This document shows, one piece after another, positions 1 through 11,633 of a DNA stretch of 64,000 bases. Location: assembly GCA_963662175.1 (NCBI GenBank), contig OY759217.1, positions 14,696,562 to 14,760,561 on the forward strand, written 5' to 3'. Position 1 is the stretch's first letter. Each line of letters opens with the position of its first letter. Origin of the DNA: Aradus depressus (Eukaryota; Arthropoda; Insecta; Hemiptera; Aradidae). The position numbers were made by a program, and so were the translations under genes. The notes beneath the pieces were generated by a model. The model saw only the letters and a list, made by a program, of their open reading frames with translations. It ran no database searches and was not told the DNA's origin.

Positions 1-23
1 ATCGTTATGAAGTGTTCTGTTGT

Positions 24-158
24 TTATGTATGGGGGCACTGTGTTATCAGTCTGAGGGTTTTTGACTGGAACGCCTGAATTCGTTTGATGTTGGTTGTTT
101 TTGCTGAACCGTATATCTGTGATCCGTATGTCCATAATGGTCTAAGTAAGTGTAACCG
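24..158 (-). mobile_element. Jockey-like non-LTR retrotransposon reverse transcriptase fragment
   Basis: Read on the minus strand, about 45 codons give the pattern LRPLWTYGSQIYGSA followed by IQAFQSKTLRLIT. This is the hallmark of the C-terminal end of the reverse transcriptase ORF in jockey-clade insect retrotransposons. A poly(T) run on the plus strand at about 161-180 reads as lysines and interrupts similarity, and a stop follows soon after the motif, so this is a dead fragment at the window edge. Recognition is from remembered family motifs, not from a search. Confidence 0.75.
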
Positions 159-372
159 TTTTTTTTTTTTTTTTTTTTTTGTAAATTCCGAATTGTAGGT
201 TTTTATGTGTTTTTCTTTAATTTGTTTCATGTTATCTTTTCATTAATTTTTTAATTTACAGGTACGGCGCCGAAAGTAGACAGTTCAATGAGTTTTTTTC
301 ATTTTTCAGATTTAAAATCGGATGAATAGATGAAACGGAAACAGAAAGATACGAAATATGTGCAGCAGGTCC

Positions 373-395
373 GGGGGGGGGGGGGGGGGGGGGGG
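373..395. repeat. Poly(G) tract, 23 bases
   Basis: An uninterrupted run of 23 guanines on the plus strand, in an otherwise AT-rich intergenic stretch. It could form G-quadruplex structure and is error-prone in assembly. No gene is nearby. Confidence 0.95.
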
Positions 396-559
396 TTCGA
401 AATGAATGGTGGGGGAAGTGTTTTGATTTGAACGCAATACTAATCCCTTTTCTCTAGCGGCTGTGTTTACATCTGTAGGTCCGCCCCGCCCCGTTTTATG
501 TTTATACTAATTGATATGTTGTCCTCTTTACAGCAAGCCACATACAATTAACAAAACAA

Positions 560-660
560 AACTGGAACTTGACATTTTTTAGCAGTGGTATTGTGAAACA
601 CCTAATAAAAAAAAAAAATAAGAAAAAACGTATGTTTTTAGAAACAAGACTTTTCTTTAT
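560..660 (+). repeat. Fragment of dispersed foldback-element family
   Basis: Contains a stretch with TTGTGAAACACCTAATAAAA followed by A-rich sequence and an ACGTATGTTTTT-like block. The same order of blocks recurs beside the foldback element at 34903-35123 and, in inverse orientation, beside the one at 15690-15905. It is therefore probably a solitary arm of that family. Confidence 0.45.
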
Positions 661-1944
661 TTATTTTTTTTTAATTGAGTTTTAGCCCTAACGTTCGATT
701 GGCTTTGAAGGGAAAGGGAAAATTTAATTGATTAATCCTGGGGAAGTAAATAGGCTGTAAATAAAATAAATTAGCTGTCGTCTTAATTTTTGTTGAGGTC
801 CCCTGAATTTCTGAGATAAACTCAAAACCAAATTAAATTTTAGCCAAAATTTCCACTACGGGGTCTCTAGGTACATTTCATCTCATGCCTCTTACGTTAT
901 TGATTTCATAAAATTTATGAAAGAGATTTATGAGATTATTTAATAATCTCTTAAAATCAAAATTATAGATAAAATTAATAATCACATATTATTTGGAGTA
1001 AATATGTATTTTGTTTTTTGAAAGCCAGGTAGACTTTATTAGACTCCTCCTTTATTAGACTCCCATTATATTATAATGAATTGAATACAGTAATTATCAC
1101 TATTATTATTATCTAACAGTTTATTATACAATAATAATTAATATGTATTGAGTTGAAAAACTACTGGGAAATTAAATATGGATTAAAATGAATAATGCAT
1201 TGATGCACTAATAAATATATAGTTTTGTAATATAAATACTGCAGACGCCATTATTCCATGGTTTTCAAAATGTTTTCGACAATATAAATATTGACCGTAC
1301 TACAAAAACATAAAATAACATAACGAAATTATATAAGTGTATCCAGAACAACCCCATAAGTACAACACCTCTCGATGTTCAGCTAAATCGGTAAAAATGT
1401 TTTTGACGATAACCACGATAAACAATTAAAAATCTCATTTTTTTTCTACACTAAGTTGAAACTGATTTTTATTACCCCGGTTTCATAGTGTACTAGAGTG
1501 GGGCATTCACCCCCTCCCCCGAATATTGTCATCTGCTTGCGATACACCCTGAATACAACTATTGATTAAAATGGTCTGTAGGAATTAGAGGGAGAACTAA
1601 ACCTTAATTAATTAATTGTCTGAATGGGTAGTAGTTTTAATCGGTGGTAGAGACGAGATAAGTGAGGAGTGGAGGGCTGATGTGAAGATAGCGCTATGGT
1701 CAAGTGAATGTTTGATGAAGTAACATGTTGGGTAACCCTTGTTGAGATGCTCTTGATGACTGTTGAGATAGGTACACTTGAAGAAAGGAGAGAGATCTTA
1801 TATTCTTGAAATGAAGTGACCTCTCTATAGAGGTGGGCTAGTGTTTGACTTTCTTCACATCATGGGAGGAATGACCTTGTATTCATAGCCAAGGGTCCAT
1901 GGTTCCAATCCCGATCTCAATCCAAACTCAATCTCTATTCTGGC

Positions 1945-2105
1945 CCACTTACTGAGCTTAGGATCAAAACCCGGCGAGGCACTTCAGTTTTTTATCTGGG
2001 AGGTGAAAAATATGTACGTTACGTGAAGCGATGATCCCTAGCCTGTACGATGTCAGGTACTCCTTATAGTTCCCTTTATAATTCACTCCAAGTGAATAAG
2101 AAAAA
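1945..2105 (+). mobile_element. tRNA-derived SINE, diverged partial copy
   Basis: Diverged copy in plus orientation. It keeps the end of the tRNA-like head (AGGATCAAAACCCGGCGAGGC), the hairpin block with constant TATCTGGGAGGTGA, and the body block with AGCCTGTACGATGTCAGGTA. The last third is missing or unrecognisable. Confidence 0.6.
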
Positions 2106-2331
2106 AAAGCATGACGAAGTGACAACTTAAAATGAAACGATGAGCTCAGATTAACTCTATCCCAACATAATATGTAAAGGTAATTATTAGGCTACCAGCC
2201 TACCGCAGCTCTCTCCATCATGTGAACTGTGAGTTTATAAGACTAACTAGATGTGTCAAATATGTACAGAAATTATCTGCGTATATATTTGTTTGTATTT
2301 TATGTACAAAAAATAGAAGTCTATTAGCTAT

Positions 2332-2642
2332 ATGGGTTAGGTTTTATGACTCATGCCCGTGCTTTAACTACGAGGTCATATCGCCTACTACCAGAGCGCT
2401 CTTTCGTCACTCTGGTGGACATGAGCCTGACTCTACTGTGGGAGTCCTAAATTTTGCCTACCCTAAATTTTTATTCATCTAGGGTAGGGGTCTTTAACGA
2501 GTACCTGACATCGTACTGGCTCGAGACCATCGCTTAACGTCCCATCCGAAGGACGGCGTGCTTAAGTTTATTTTACCTCCCAGATAAAATAAACTAAGCG
2601 CCTCGGTTGGGTTTCGAACCCACGATCTTGAACTGCTAACGT
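2332..2642 (-). mobile_element. tRNA-derived SINE, head-truncated copy
   Basis: Minus-oriented copy. It begins on the left with the inverse of the 3' end (GACTCATGCCCGTGCTTTAA) and runs through the conserved body to a partial tRNA-like head carrying the B-box-like GGTTTCGAACCC (inverse). The 3' tail next to the body reads AAAACCTAACC on the minus strand. Confidence 0.85.
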
Positions 2643-4138
2643 TTTAACGGTTCATCTGATTTTCGTGAAATTTGAAATGTAGTGTCCTTACAATATTATT
2701 ATGGTAATTTTTTCAGTTAAATGAACATGATTTATTACTATGAAGGACTGTATATTACTATTTTTGCCGAAACAAGAATGCATCGTCTTAAAAAAGTTGT
2801 AAAATCCAACCTAAATGTTTGAACTGAAAATATTACGTTTTACCTACTTAAAAGAATACGAAACAATTGTCTATTGCTCGACTGGATTGTACGTCAGCGG
2901 TAATGTAAATTTATAAGTTATATTTGTGCTGACTGCCCACGGCTGTTTAGAATAGAGAGCCCTACCTATAGATAGCTCGCCGCTAACAACTTTGGCAGTT
3001 CGTGCGAGATTGAACCCCAATGGAAATATTTTTAAAACGAGATTTCACAGAATGTCCCCTCAGCCATTATCAGAATTGCTTTTTGTTCAGCGGACATATT
3101 GGTGCTGTGGTGTAGAAAAAGGTTATAACAACAATAAAAAGGTCATTTTGGAATTAGTCACAAATATTGTATTGAGTTTTCATCATTTTGTTATCACTTA
3201 TTTTCGTTATTAGTTAACTTTTTAGGGTGCATCTTGCACATGTGCATTATCACCCGTCGGTAGAACGTTGTGAGAACTCGGGATCTGTGTAGAACTTAAG
3301 TGAGGCTATGACCAGTTGGGGGTCATCATACTGCTTTCTTCAGCTCCCGCCGAAGCTGACAAACCGGCTGAACACTAGTTAGCTGATCTCCATCGCCAGG
3401 TGGCGCAGGACCAGTCCCAGGAAATGCATTAATTGTAGTAGTTGGACAAAGTGATGCAAGTTCCTAAAAGCACTCTTTCTCTATATTGTCCCTTCGTTAA
3501 CTCAGCACACAAAAATTGTAAATTTTTTTCGAGCTGGATTTGAGATTTATTGACATCATTTCTTCCTCATTCGATCATGTAATTCTTTCTTCCCGCCTCC
3601 TCCGGAAAAACAAATACAGGAGAGAGAAATTAATAAAAATAGTTCACTTTCATTTTAAACATATATTTTATCTACCGTGTCTTATTATTTATCATATTAT
3701 ACACTTTCACTCTCTTCTGAATTAAAATTAATTAATTAAAAATGCACTTAGATCACATTTGACGTAGGAAAGTTTGATTTGTTTCGCTACATTTCACTTT
3801 CAAGTGAATACGATTCACACTTTTTCGAAACAATAAAATAATTTACAGGTAGGTAAGAAATAGGATAACAAAAAGTAATAGTAATTTAAATATACAATTT
3901 CATATCGATATATTCATTACATCGCAGTTTTAGGGTTTTTAAGAGGAACCCCCCTCTCATCCCTTTGGTCGATACCGTTAAAAATTAATACGTTACCTTA
4001 TGAGGTTTTGAATTTTCTTATGAAATTTTAATACATTCATTACTATGGCATTAGGCACATGTATTAAGCCTCCCCCCTAATTCCCCCCTTCCTTTGATCG
4101 ATTTGGCTGAAAATCTATATATCGATACATTTATTCTA
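2643..4138. other. Intergenic sequence, no gene seen
   Basis: No ORF with recognisable coding character. A somewhat GC-richer patch at about 2930-3440 has no similarity I can name. Around 3895-3960 there is one copy of a dispersed block (ATATCGATATATTCATTACATCG) also seen near 8085, 10260, 10395 and 56080. Confidence 0.5.
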
Positions 4139-4240
4139 TCGTTAAAGACCCTAGGTAATTGTACCTGGTTTGGCAACATATAGGACTCTCATAGTAGAGC
4201 CGGGACGAAAGAATGATCTGGTAGTAGGTGATCTTGCTAA
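4139..4240 (+). mobile_element. tRNA-derived SINE, short 3'-body fragment
   Basis: About 100 bases matching the 3' half of the SINE body: GTTAAAGACCCTAGGTAA, then AGGACTCTCATAGTAGAGCC, then TCTGGTAGTAGGTGAT. Highly diverged and without the tRNA head. Confidence 0.55.
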
Positions 4241-4439
4241 CCGGTGCCTGAGTTAAATTCTAAGAATCGCCCAAAATGGAACAAGAAACTGGAAAAAGGA
4301 ACTACTTAATTCACACTGGTTCCAGTACCGTGTAACACCGCATTACACTACAAGGCGCATCGCCATCAGAGTTATTTTTTGGTTGAATAAAATACCCTGT
4401 TTAAACTCAATTGTAAAAACGCGAGATGTTACAGACCGC

Positions 4440-4792
4440 GACAAGCTAAAAATAAATGTAAGAAAAAGAGTATGCGGATAAGAAGCGAAAGGCTACAGCG
4501 CAAGATGCAGAAGTTGGAGATTGGGTGTTGAGGAAGTACGATGTGAAACCAACAAAATCATCTGCTACATTTATGCTTACACCTTATAAAGTTCTTTCTA
4601 GATGTGGACCATCAATGACGGTAGTGTCACCTGTGGGTGAGACATTGACCCGGAATGCCGCATCTTTCAGAAAATTGAATCTCGATGAACACGTGCCTAG
4701 AGAGGAAGAAGACGTTGAGCAACCGTTGAAGAAGACGTTGAGATATTGGGATCACTGGGAGTGCAGCTGCTGGAAGACCTCAAAGAGTTGAA
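4440..4792 (+). mobile_element. Gypsy-like LTR retrotransposon pol C-terminal remnant
   Basis: An open stretch of about 115 codons reads YADKKRKA, then a VGDWVLRKYDVK block, then LTPYKVLSRCG and TRNAASFRKLN. This is the order seen downstream of the integrase core in Ty3/gypsy-type pol proteins: a basic helix, a 'GD-V-L' strand, a 'PY-V' strand, and a 'RN-S--K' end. No protease, RT, RNase H or integrase catalytic domain and no LTR is visible nearby, so it is an isolated remnant. Family placement is from motif order only. Confidence 0.6.
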
Positions 4793-5489
4793 AAGTTTCC
4801 AGGACAATTTAAAGATCATGTCATCCGAGCGAAATTAAAGTGTGTTTCAGTTCGGAAAATAAAGTGAAGTAAATAGAATCAGTGCATAGTACAATGTTAA
4901 AAATAAAAAAAATAACGTTAAAAGAAAATGAAGGGAACAGGGAAAAAACCCGTCATGGCATGAAAATCGATTTTGAGAAAAACTCAATTTAAAGTTTATC
5001 AATGAATAGAAAGAAGGAAAGTGATTAAAAAAATTAAACAAAAATTATAAAATAACCCAAAAGTATTTATACAATAGCGTGTTTTTGAATAAAATATTGG
5101 ATGAACTAAAAAATATAATGCAGTTCTTCCCCGGCACAGCTAATATTCAACCTTACTTAATATACAACTACTGATTGCAATGATGGGTTTTATCACAGAT
5201 AAGGACGGCATATTCACAATCTACACCTTAAAATCCAACAGATGGGGCCCTCAGCTCATTTTCGAGCAAAAATGCGATGATGGGGTTTTTCCCCTGTACC
5301 CTTCAATTGTTAAAAAAATTAATTTTGTCGTGACGTCCCCACTTGAATGTGACCGTGATCGAGATGTACACATTGTAATCGATAAGATGTAAGATGGAGT
5401 ATGAATGAGTGTTTTGATGAAAGGTTATTTCTTGTAGTTTCGATGTATTAAGTATTATTATTATTTACCCAATAAAGAACATTTAAAAG

Positions 5490-5984
5490 TGTATATGCTA
5501 CGGGTAAAGTTAGATTAACGGTTAAACCTAGGATTACCCGGGTAAACCTAGTAGTACCCGCTGCCGCTTGGTTAAAGTCCGAAATATAATTGAAATAGTT
5601 CACGTTTCGGGCTTTACCCGGGTAAAGTATATGTTAAAGCTAGAACCTGTACTACTTCAAATATAGGAATGACGGGAGAGGCAGATATATCGTCCCGCCG
5701 GCAAATACGCCCCCAAATTTTGTAATATTTCGATTTATGTTTGTTCTAGGAATTTATGTACCCAGATGAATGATTATCGCTGTTAGACAGCTTACAACAA
5801 TGGAAATTGAGGTGTGGTCGAGCTAATTAATAAGTACCTAATCTTTATAGTCGAACATACGTCCACTAATGGCCTTGTCATTATTAGTATACCCAACTTT
5901 AACCAAGCGGCAGCGGGTACTACGCAGTTTACCCGGGTAATCCTAGGTTTAACCGTTAATCTAACTTTACCCTTAACATATACA
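5490..5984. mobile_element. Non-autonomous DNA transposon with ~89-bp terminal inverted repeats
   Basis: The outer 89 bases at left (5490-5578) match the inverse of the outer 89 bases at right (5896-5984) with about five mismatches. The ends read TGTATATG at left and CATATACA at right. Both arms share GTTAGATTAACGGTTAAACC and a CCCGCTGCCGCTTGGTTAAA block. The interior contains a perfect palindrome CTTTACCCGGGTAAAG at 5612-5627. No transposase ORF is present. I could not settle a target-site duplication and do not recognise the superfamily. Confidence 0.8.
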
Positions 5985-6863
5985 AGAATTTTAATTATTA
6001 CACAATTGAATCTCGGACAGTTCAGTAAGCTCGAGTCAAAATAACTCTGACTAGCGTATAGAAGTAATACACATTTCTATAAATATTTGTCAAAATATTT
6101 CTCTTTTTCCAATTTCTTTTATTACATAATTTATATTTCTTCAAAGTAAATTGAATATAGTTGTTGTTACAATGAGTGAGGAGGTAGGTATATTATAGGT
6201 AGATACTATTGAAGAAAATAAGACTCTTAAAATTGATTGTTTTGAGAAATCGTGATATCGAGGGGGATGTTAGTTGAAACTGATTACATAACATATTATG
6301 TATTTCATTATATGTTATGAAATAAGGGTTCTGAGAGTTTAAGTTGGTACCTAAGTGTTGTTTGAAATCAGGTTAAACTGAATCATTTCAATCATTTTTT
6401 CAATTAACTTCAGAAAATTGTTCTACACACTTCTCGTTTCTAGATCGGTTTTCACTTCCCCTCCGAGCTCTGCCTAAGACACATTTTCTTGTCACATTTT
6501 ATAGAGCTATTTGCCTTCTCAACTCATTCTGTTTTCCCTTTTTTTTTCGATAATCTCAATTAACTTATGTATAAAATTAAGGAAGGCAATGTTGTTTGCA
6601 TTACTTAAGCGATTGAAAATTTAATAAGAAACATTTTTCCGTAGGATTGACCGTTTTCTTGTAGATTAAGCAAACGTTTAAAAAAATAGGATTCAGTACT
6701 CCATAAGAAAAACAATGACTGATTTTCATATAAATCGTGGAAAGAAAAAAAGTAGACGGAAAGTGGGATCTTAATTTATTACTCGTATACATAATTGGTT
6801 GTTGGGGAAGTATATTGACGGTGATTCACCGACGAGTTTTTGTGCTGATCATCTGGTATTCTA

Positions 6864-7147
6864 GTTATTGTGACTCATGCCCGGGCTTTAATAACGAGGT
6901 CATACGCCTACTACCAGAGCAGACGTCCTTCGCTCTGGTGGACATGAGACCCACTCTACTGTGGGAGTCCTAAATTTTGTCTACCCAGGTTTATTCAAAT
7001 AGGCAGAGGTTTTGTATCTGAATCATACAGGCTGGGGACCATCATTTGAAGGAGGGCGTGCTCAAGGTTTTTTCTTCGGCGGGGTTTCGAACCCGTGATC
7101 TTGAACTTCGTAAGCAAGCACGCTACCTCTGAGCTACCGGCGCCCTC
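6864..7147 (-). mobile_element. tRNA-derived SINE, near full-length copy
   Basis: The best-preserved tRNA-like head in the window. On the minus strand it starts GAGGGCGCCGGTAGCTCAGA, carries an A-box-like TAGCTCAGAGG and a B-box-like GGTTCGAAACC about 40 bases later, then runs into the shared body and ends near GGGCATGAGTCACAATAACT. It lies about 110 bp upstream of the cuticle-protein exon. Confidence 0.9.
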
Positions 7148-7258
7148 ATTCAATTCATTGTTATAGTTATTATAATATAAATGTTATTAATTATATGTAA
7201 AAAGTTTAGAAATACTCATATAGACAATGTGGTTAACCGTGTTGTTATATGTTGACAG

Positions 7259-7600
7259 GGCAAGCCGTACGAGTTCGGCTACGCGGTTAAGGATGACCAT
7301 TACGGGACGGACTTCAACCAGCAGGAGCACTCTGACGGTAACAACGTGAAGGGCTCCTACCGAGTGGCGCTACCTGACGGCCGGATCCAGATCGTCACCT
7401 ACCATGCTGACTGGAAGACCGGGTTCCATGCGGACGTGAGGTATGAAGGCACTGCTCATTACCCTGAACCGCAGCATGGCAACGGAGGCAATGGTGGCTA
7501 TGGGAGCTACGGACCTCCTCAGCAGAGCTTCGGCGGGGGCGGAGACCACTCCTCCTTCGGCGGGGGCGGTGACCACTCCTTCGGCGGATATACCAGATAG
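7259..7600 (+). CDS. Cuticle protein, Rebers-Riddiford (chitin-binding) family, 3'-terminal exon
   Basis: Structural protein of the exoskeleton; the Rebers-Riddiford domain binds chitin. The exon opens after a TTGACAG acceptor in phase 0 and encodes 113 residues to a TAG stop. Residues 1-65 hold the extended RR consensus: GKPYEFGYAVKDDHYG, then QEHSDGNNVKGSYRVALPDG, then IQIVTYHADWKTGFHADVRY. The tail is Gly/Ser/Phe-rich with repeats of SFGGGGDHS, as in pro-resilin-type cuticle proteins. The exon is far more GC-rich than its surroundings. The signal-peptide and any upstream exons are not recognisable within the 7 kb to the left, so they are either very short or outside the window. I judge it closer to RR-2/pro-resilin type than RR-1, with moderate certainty. 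Confidence 0.9.
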   Translation, partial: GKPYEFGYAVKDDHYGTDFNQQEHSDGNNVKGSYRVALPDGRIQIVTYHADWKTGFHADVRYEGTAHYPEPQHGNGGNGGYGSYGPPQQSFGGGGDHSSFGGGGDHSFGGYTR

Positions 7601-8530
7601 ACCAGCCATCCCCTAATTGTTCCTTCTTCTACTTTTTGTTTCCTATTTTTTTTTTTTACTTTTCTTTTTGTACAAATATAAACTTTTTTATATACGTTTT
7701 GTTCTTAATCCGTTGTTACCTTTCACTTCCCTAGATATGAGATGTAATCTATCAAAAATTCGTAGTTGAGTTGTCACCGGATTTTCATTTTTTCCGAACC
7801 CCTGATTCCAAAATGAATGTTTGTGAGCAAAATAACTCTCGATTGAATGAATGTATCGAACCAACATTTAATACGTGAATTCAAAAGCCCATAAGAACAC
7901 CTATAAATATTCCGTGGAATCGGCCAAAGGGAAGGGGGGGATCGGAGGGGGCTCAAGTCAAAAACCCCAATGACCCCCCATAAGAATGAAACCTATTAAT
8001 TTTGCACGAAATCGGTCGAAGAGAAGGGGAAAAACAGAGAAGAGGGGCTCGAGTCAAAACCCTAATAACTGCCGATGTAATGTACGTATCGACACAAAGT
8101 TTAGTATGAGGATTCAGAAGCCCCTACGTAAGTCAACTGTTGATTTTTAGCCTAAATGGTTTTAAGGAGAGAGCGAAAACCTAATTGGTTAATTCGTTCT
8201 GGAGAAGTACTGCTGGTGATTCATCGATGAGTTTTTCTTCTCTACAATGGAAAATGCCCTCTCTCCTTCAACCACTAATCGATCGTCTCGACTCCAGGTA
8301 TGCAACCGATCTTAAAATCAGACAAACAATAGACAAGTTCATATAGCCAACTGCACCAATTTAATTTAATATAACCATATGTCCGGAAATCACAGAATTA
8401 AGATAAAAAATGTTTCAAAACAATAGTAATAATTTTTCCTTTCTTCTACCTACAGTAGAAGGAAGTTTTGTAATCGTGCAAAAATCCGAGATCGACTTTT
8501 CAACAGATTTTCCGCAAAAACGGATGTACA
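7601..8530. other. 3' flank of cuticle gene and repeat-derived intergenic sequence
   Basis: About 60 bases after the stop is a T-rich stretch that may be 3' UTR; no clean AATAAA was seen. From about 7735 to 8170 the sequence belongs to a dispersed repeat with the block CGACACAAAGTTTAGTATGAGGATTCAGAAGCCC. Part of it recurs at 21660-21780 and, inverted, at 10190-10430. Confidence 0.45.
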
Positions 8531-8536
8531 TATTAA

Positions 8537-8820
8537 ATATTCTTTTAGCATGAAATATCAAAAGATATTTGTCATCTTACTTCTGGTTGGCTATCAATAA
8601 ATATGATGCAAGCCGATGTACTAACATTGCCTTATTGAAGTGTTTTCAGAAAATATACGGGAATTTCTTCCACAAGGTCGACCTATATCTTATATTCCTT
8701 CCAAGATTATTTTACCATTGAAATAAAAGAAGATAGATATTTGTCACTACTACTACTCGTTGGCTATCAATAAATGTGATGAAAACCGATAATTGCCGTA
8801 TTGAAGTATATATGAACGTC
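8537..8820 (-). repeat. ~170-bp tandem repeat, about 1.6 units (minus orientation)
   Basis: Two successive units share GATATTTGTCA, GTTGGCTATCAATAAAT(A/G)TGATG and CCGAT blocks; corresponding positions 8564 and 8736 are 172 bases apart. The same unit occurs in opposite orientation at 10786-11110. Confidence 0.75.
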
Positions 8821-8984
8821 ATCATAGAATGCGTTTTATGGCTCCTTAATTGATATATGATGTAAAGAAAATTTTCAAAATTACGCCCGTTTAACCGGAA
8901 TAATGATGAGGCGAGTTCGACGGATAACAACATTTTAAGCTGAGAAACGCGGGCATATTGTGGAAAATTATAATAAATAAACAA

Positions 8985-9345
8985 AATGAACACTTTGGAA
9001 ATATTGTCGCAGGAGGCCTGGGGGACCGGGAAAGGGCAAAGCATGGGACCCAGTGGCACCTAACGAACAGGTAGGCCAGGCCAGGGGGTAAGCAACAGCT
9101 TTGCCAGGACACTCTAATGTATAAGTATATGTAAGCAATAGACTTAATTGTGGAGGTAGCGAGGCTTGATAATGAGGCTATGTGAGGAAAGCCGTTCGTT
9201 CACATCCTCTAATCAGTCCAGAGGACCCGGCGGAGCTCCCAAACCTAGCCAGCCACCCGAGTACCCAACACAAGACCCCAGGTTTGTTGTTCTAATGCTG
9301 ATGTATATGTACATTTTTGTGGAATAAATAATATTTAAAAAATTA
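8985..9345 (+). mobile_element. Possible retroelement 3' end, shared with 39350-39480
   Basis: The block CACCTAACGAACAGGTAGGCC followed by GGGGGTAAGCAAC also occurs, diverged and inverted, at about 39385-39440. Here the sequence continues GC-rich to about 9280 and ends in an AATAAATAATATTT stretch, which would suit the polyadenylated 3' end of a retroelement. No coding similarity supports this. Confidence 0.35.
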
Positions 9346-10780
9346 ATGTAGTTTGTTTTATTTATTCATCACGGATAAAGCAAAATCACGGTAATCCAAA
9401 GGCTAAAATGGATGTTTTTCTTTAGAAATGTAGGTTAATGAGGTTATGTTACAAGAACTGTTAGAATCCAGGGTGGAAAAATATTCAACCATTAATAAAT
9501 CGTTCCTCGGTTCTTACTCCACTCATTCTTCCCTTACCGTGAGATGGAAAGTATGGTCTCGCTAAACTTCATCAGATAATTACACCATTCATGCTTTCAT
9601 TTCTCATATTAAGTACTAATTTTATACATTTTAGCTTGACGCAGGAATTTGGCGAAGGGGTTTCCTTATTGCGTAAGGTGTTTTCCTTCAACTATCTTAT
9701 TGATTTCAAAAATTTTAATTTGTTAGTGAAATCCCGATATACCTGCAACCCTGATCAGCTCCCGGAAAATCGGGAGTAGAGTACTAGCTGGGGTGCCGTA
9801 TAACATAAAGATGAGCCAAAAAATTTTCAATTTTTTTTTTCTAACAGGCTAAAGGATAACGTAAGTGAAAAGCGTGTGGAAAAAGGTTGAAATGTTTAAT
9901 AGGGTATCAGTTAAAGGAACAACAAAGAGAAAAAACTTTTAAAGGAACATTAAAAAATAACACTAAGATTTATACCGAATATTTAAAAACAATAAAGCGA
10001 TCACCAGAATGATAAGAATCCGTTGCTATGGAAATGTTGGACATTCCCTAGAGGTCTTATGTAAATGGAAGAATCCGAAGTTGCATAATCGAAGGGAATC
10101 AATTTATAGTAATTTTTTGAGTTTATAGGTCAAAAAGTTGTAGGTGAATCACGACTATACAATTAAGTGTTCACACTCCCTCTAAAACCAATCAACAGTT
10201 TGGGTTAAAAATAAATAGTCGACTTACATACGGACTTTTGAAACTTATACTGAATTTTGTGTCGATATATTCATTACGTGGGTATTTACTAGATTTTTGA
10301 GTTGAGTCCCTCAAATCCCCCATCCCTTCTGCCGTCTTTGCTGTACATTGATTGATATGTGTCTTTATTGGGATTGGAATATCAATATGAAATTTCATAT
10401 CGATTATTTCATTACATCGGCAGTTTTGGCTGAAAATAAAAAAAATTAGTTTCTGGACTATTCAAAATTCACGATTTACTTGTATCTGTGTCAACTACAA
10501 ATAGGGCATAGTGATCGAAGAGTACATAACAATATTTTTTTCAAGATTTTAAAATATGTAAAGTTAGCGTCAAAAAGCCCATAGAGCTAACAAAATTTTG
10601 AAAAAAAGAAACAATGGCGCCATATCAAACATAACTCTCGAGACTAGCTATGTGAATTTTTGGAAAAATTGGGCACGAGATTGGGTCTTTCTTGGGTCTC
10701 AATCTTTCAGCAATTGAATCATATGAAAGAGCGTTAAGTATATACAACAAATAATTTTGTTTCAATAATTCTGGAGACCT
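9346..10780. other. Intergenic, mostly unrecognised
   Basis: Nothing gene-like. 10190-10430 is a copy of the dispersed repeat noted at 7735-8170, in the opposite orientation, with GTCGATATATTCATTAC and a CATTACATCGGCAGTTTTGG block. Confidence 0.4.
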
Positions 10781-10785
10781 TGTGG

Positions 10786-11110
10786 CAGGAATTTCCGTTT
10801 TTTTTTTTTTTTAAACACGTCAATATGGCAATGTTGGTACATCGGCTTCCTTCATATTTATTGATAGTCTACCAGAAGTGAGAATGACAAATATCTACTG
10901 ATATTTCATGTTGGAATAATCGTGGAAGGAATATAAGATCTAGGTCGACCTTGTGGAAGGACTTTCGTTTATTTTCTGAAAACACTTTAATATGGCAATG
11001 TTAGTATGTACATCGGATTCCATCATATTTATTGATGGCCAACCAGAAGTAAGAATGACAAATATCTACTGATATTTGATGCTAAAATAATCGTGGAAGG
11101 AATATAATAT
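10786..11110 (+). repeat. ~167-bp tandem repeat, about 1.8 units (plus orientation)
   Basis: TATGGCAATGTT(G/A)GTA at 10824 and again at 10991 marks a 167-base period. Both units continue with CATATTTATTGATGGCCAACC-like and AAATATCTACTGATATTT blocks and GTGGAAGGAATATAA. This is the reverse orientation of the units at 8537-8820. Confidence 0.78.
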
Positions 11111-11633
11111 AATATGAAGTGCAATGACCCGACTGCGGAACGTTTTTTTATTTTTTGTTATACTTATATACATTTGTTGAGTGGATCCTATGAATAGTAT
11201 TATATGTAACCGAGTGACTGGGCTCAGAACTTTTTTCAGTCCCCCCCTTTCACATTCTTTCAATTTTACTAACTTAATATTGACTATTTATTGTGGAATA
11301 CTAGATTGATGGAAGATGTATTTGTTAGCTGAATGTAATTAAAATATAATAATACTGCTTCCATAAAACGCCAAAATTGCTTAAAAAGGATAAAAACAAA
11401 AATTACGAATGTCTCATGTTCAATATCTAATACTAATGTTTCTTTTTATTTATTTATTTTGTTCTAGTTTTGATTGAATCGAAGTAGCCAGAAAAGCAAC
11501 ATGGTTTAATGTTCACGAACCAGCAGCAGGGAAGGTTCTGGTTTGTTCATGAATTATCTACACAAGTGATAAGCGTTGTTGATAGTTCATGTTTAAAGTA
11601 TTAGACGGAAAGTAAAACCAACTATTTGCCAAA

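Noticed and set aside
5180..5392. 70-codon plus-strand frame
   Set aside because: No recognisable motif, no splice context and surrounded by repeats; not enough to call a gene.
7070..7147. tRNA-like sequence with A and B boxes that might be a tRNA gene
   Set aside because: The same head occurs in many copies always joined to the same body and with divergent anticodon regions; it is the 5' part of a SINE. The heads at 22000-22097, 32865-32930 and 63200-63277 were rejected as tRNA genes for the same reason.
8712..9112. Overlapping minus-strand frames of 115 and 73 codons
   Set aside because: They cover the tandem repeat and a repeat-derived GC-rich block; no coding signature in either frame.
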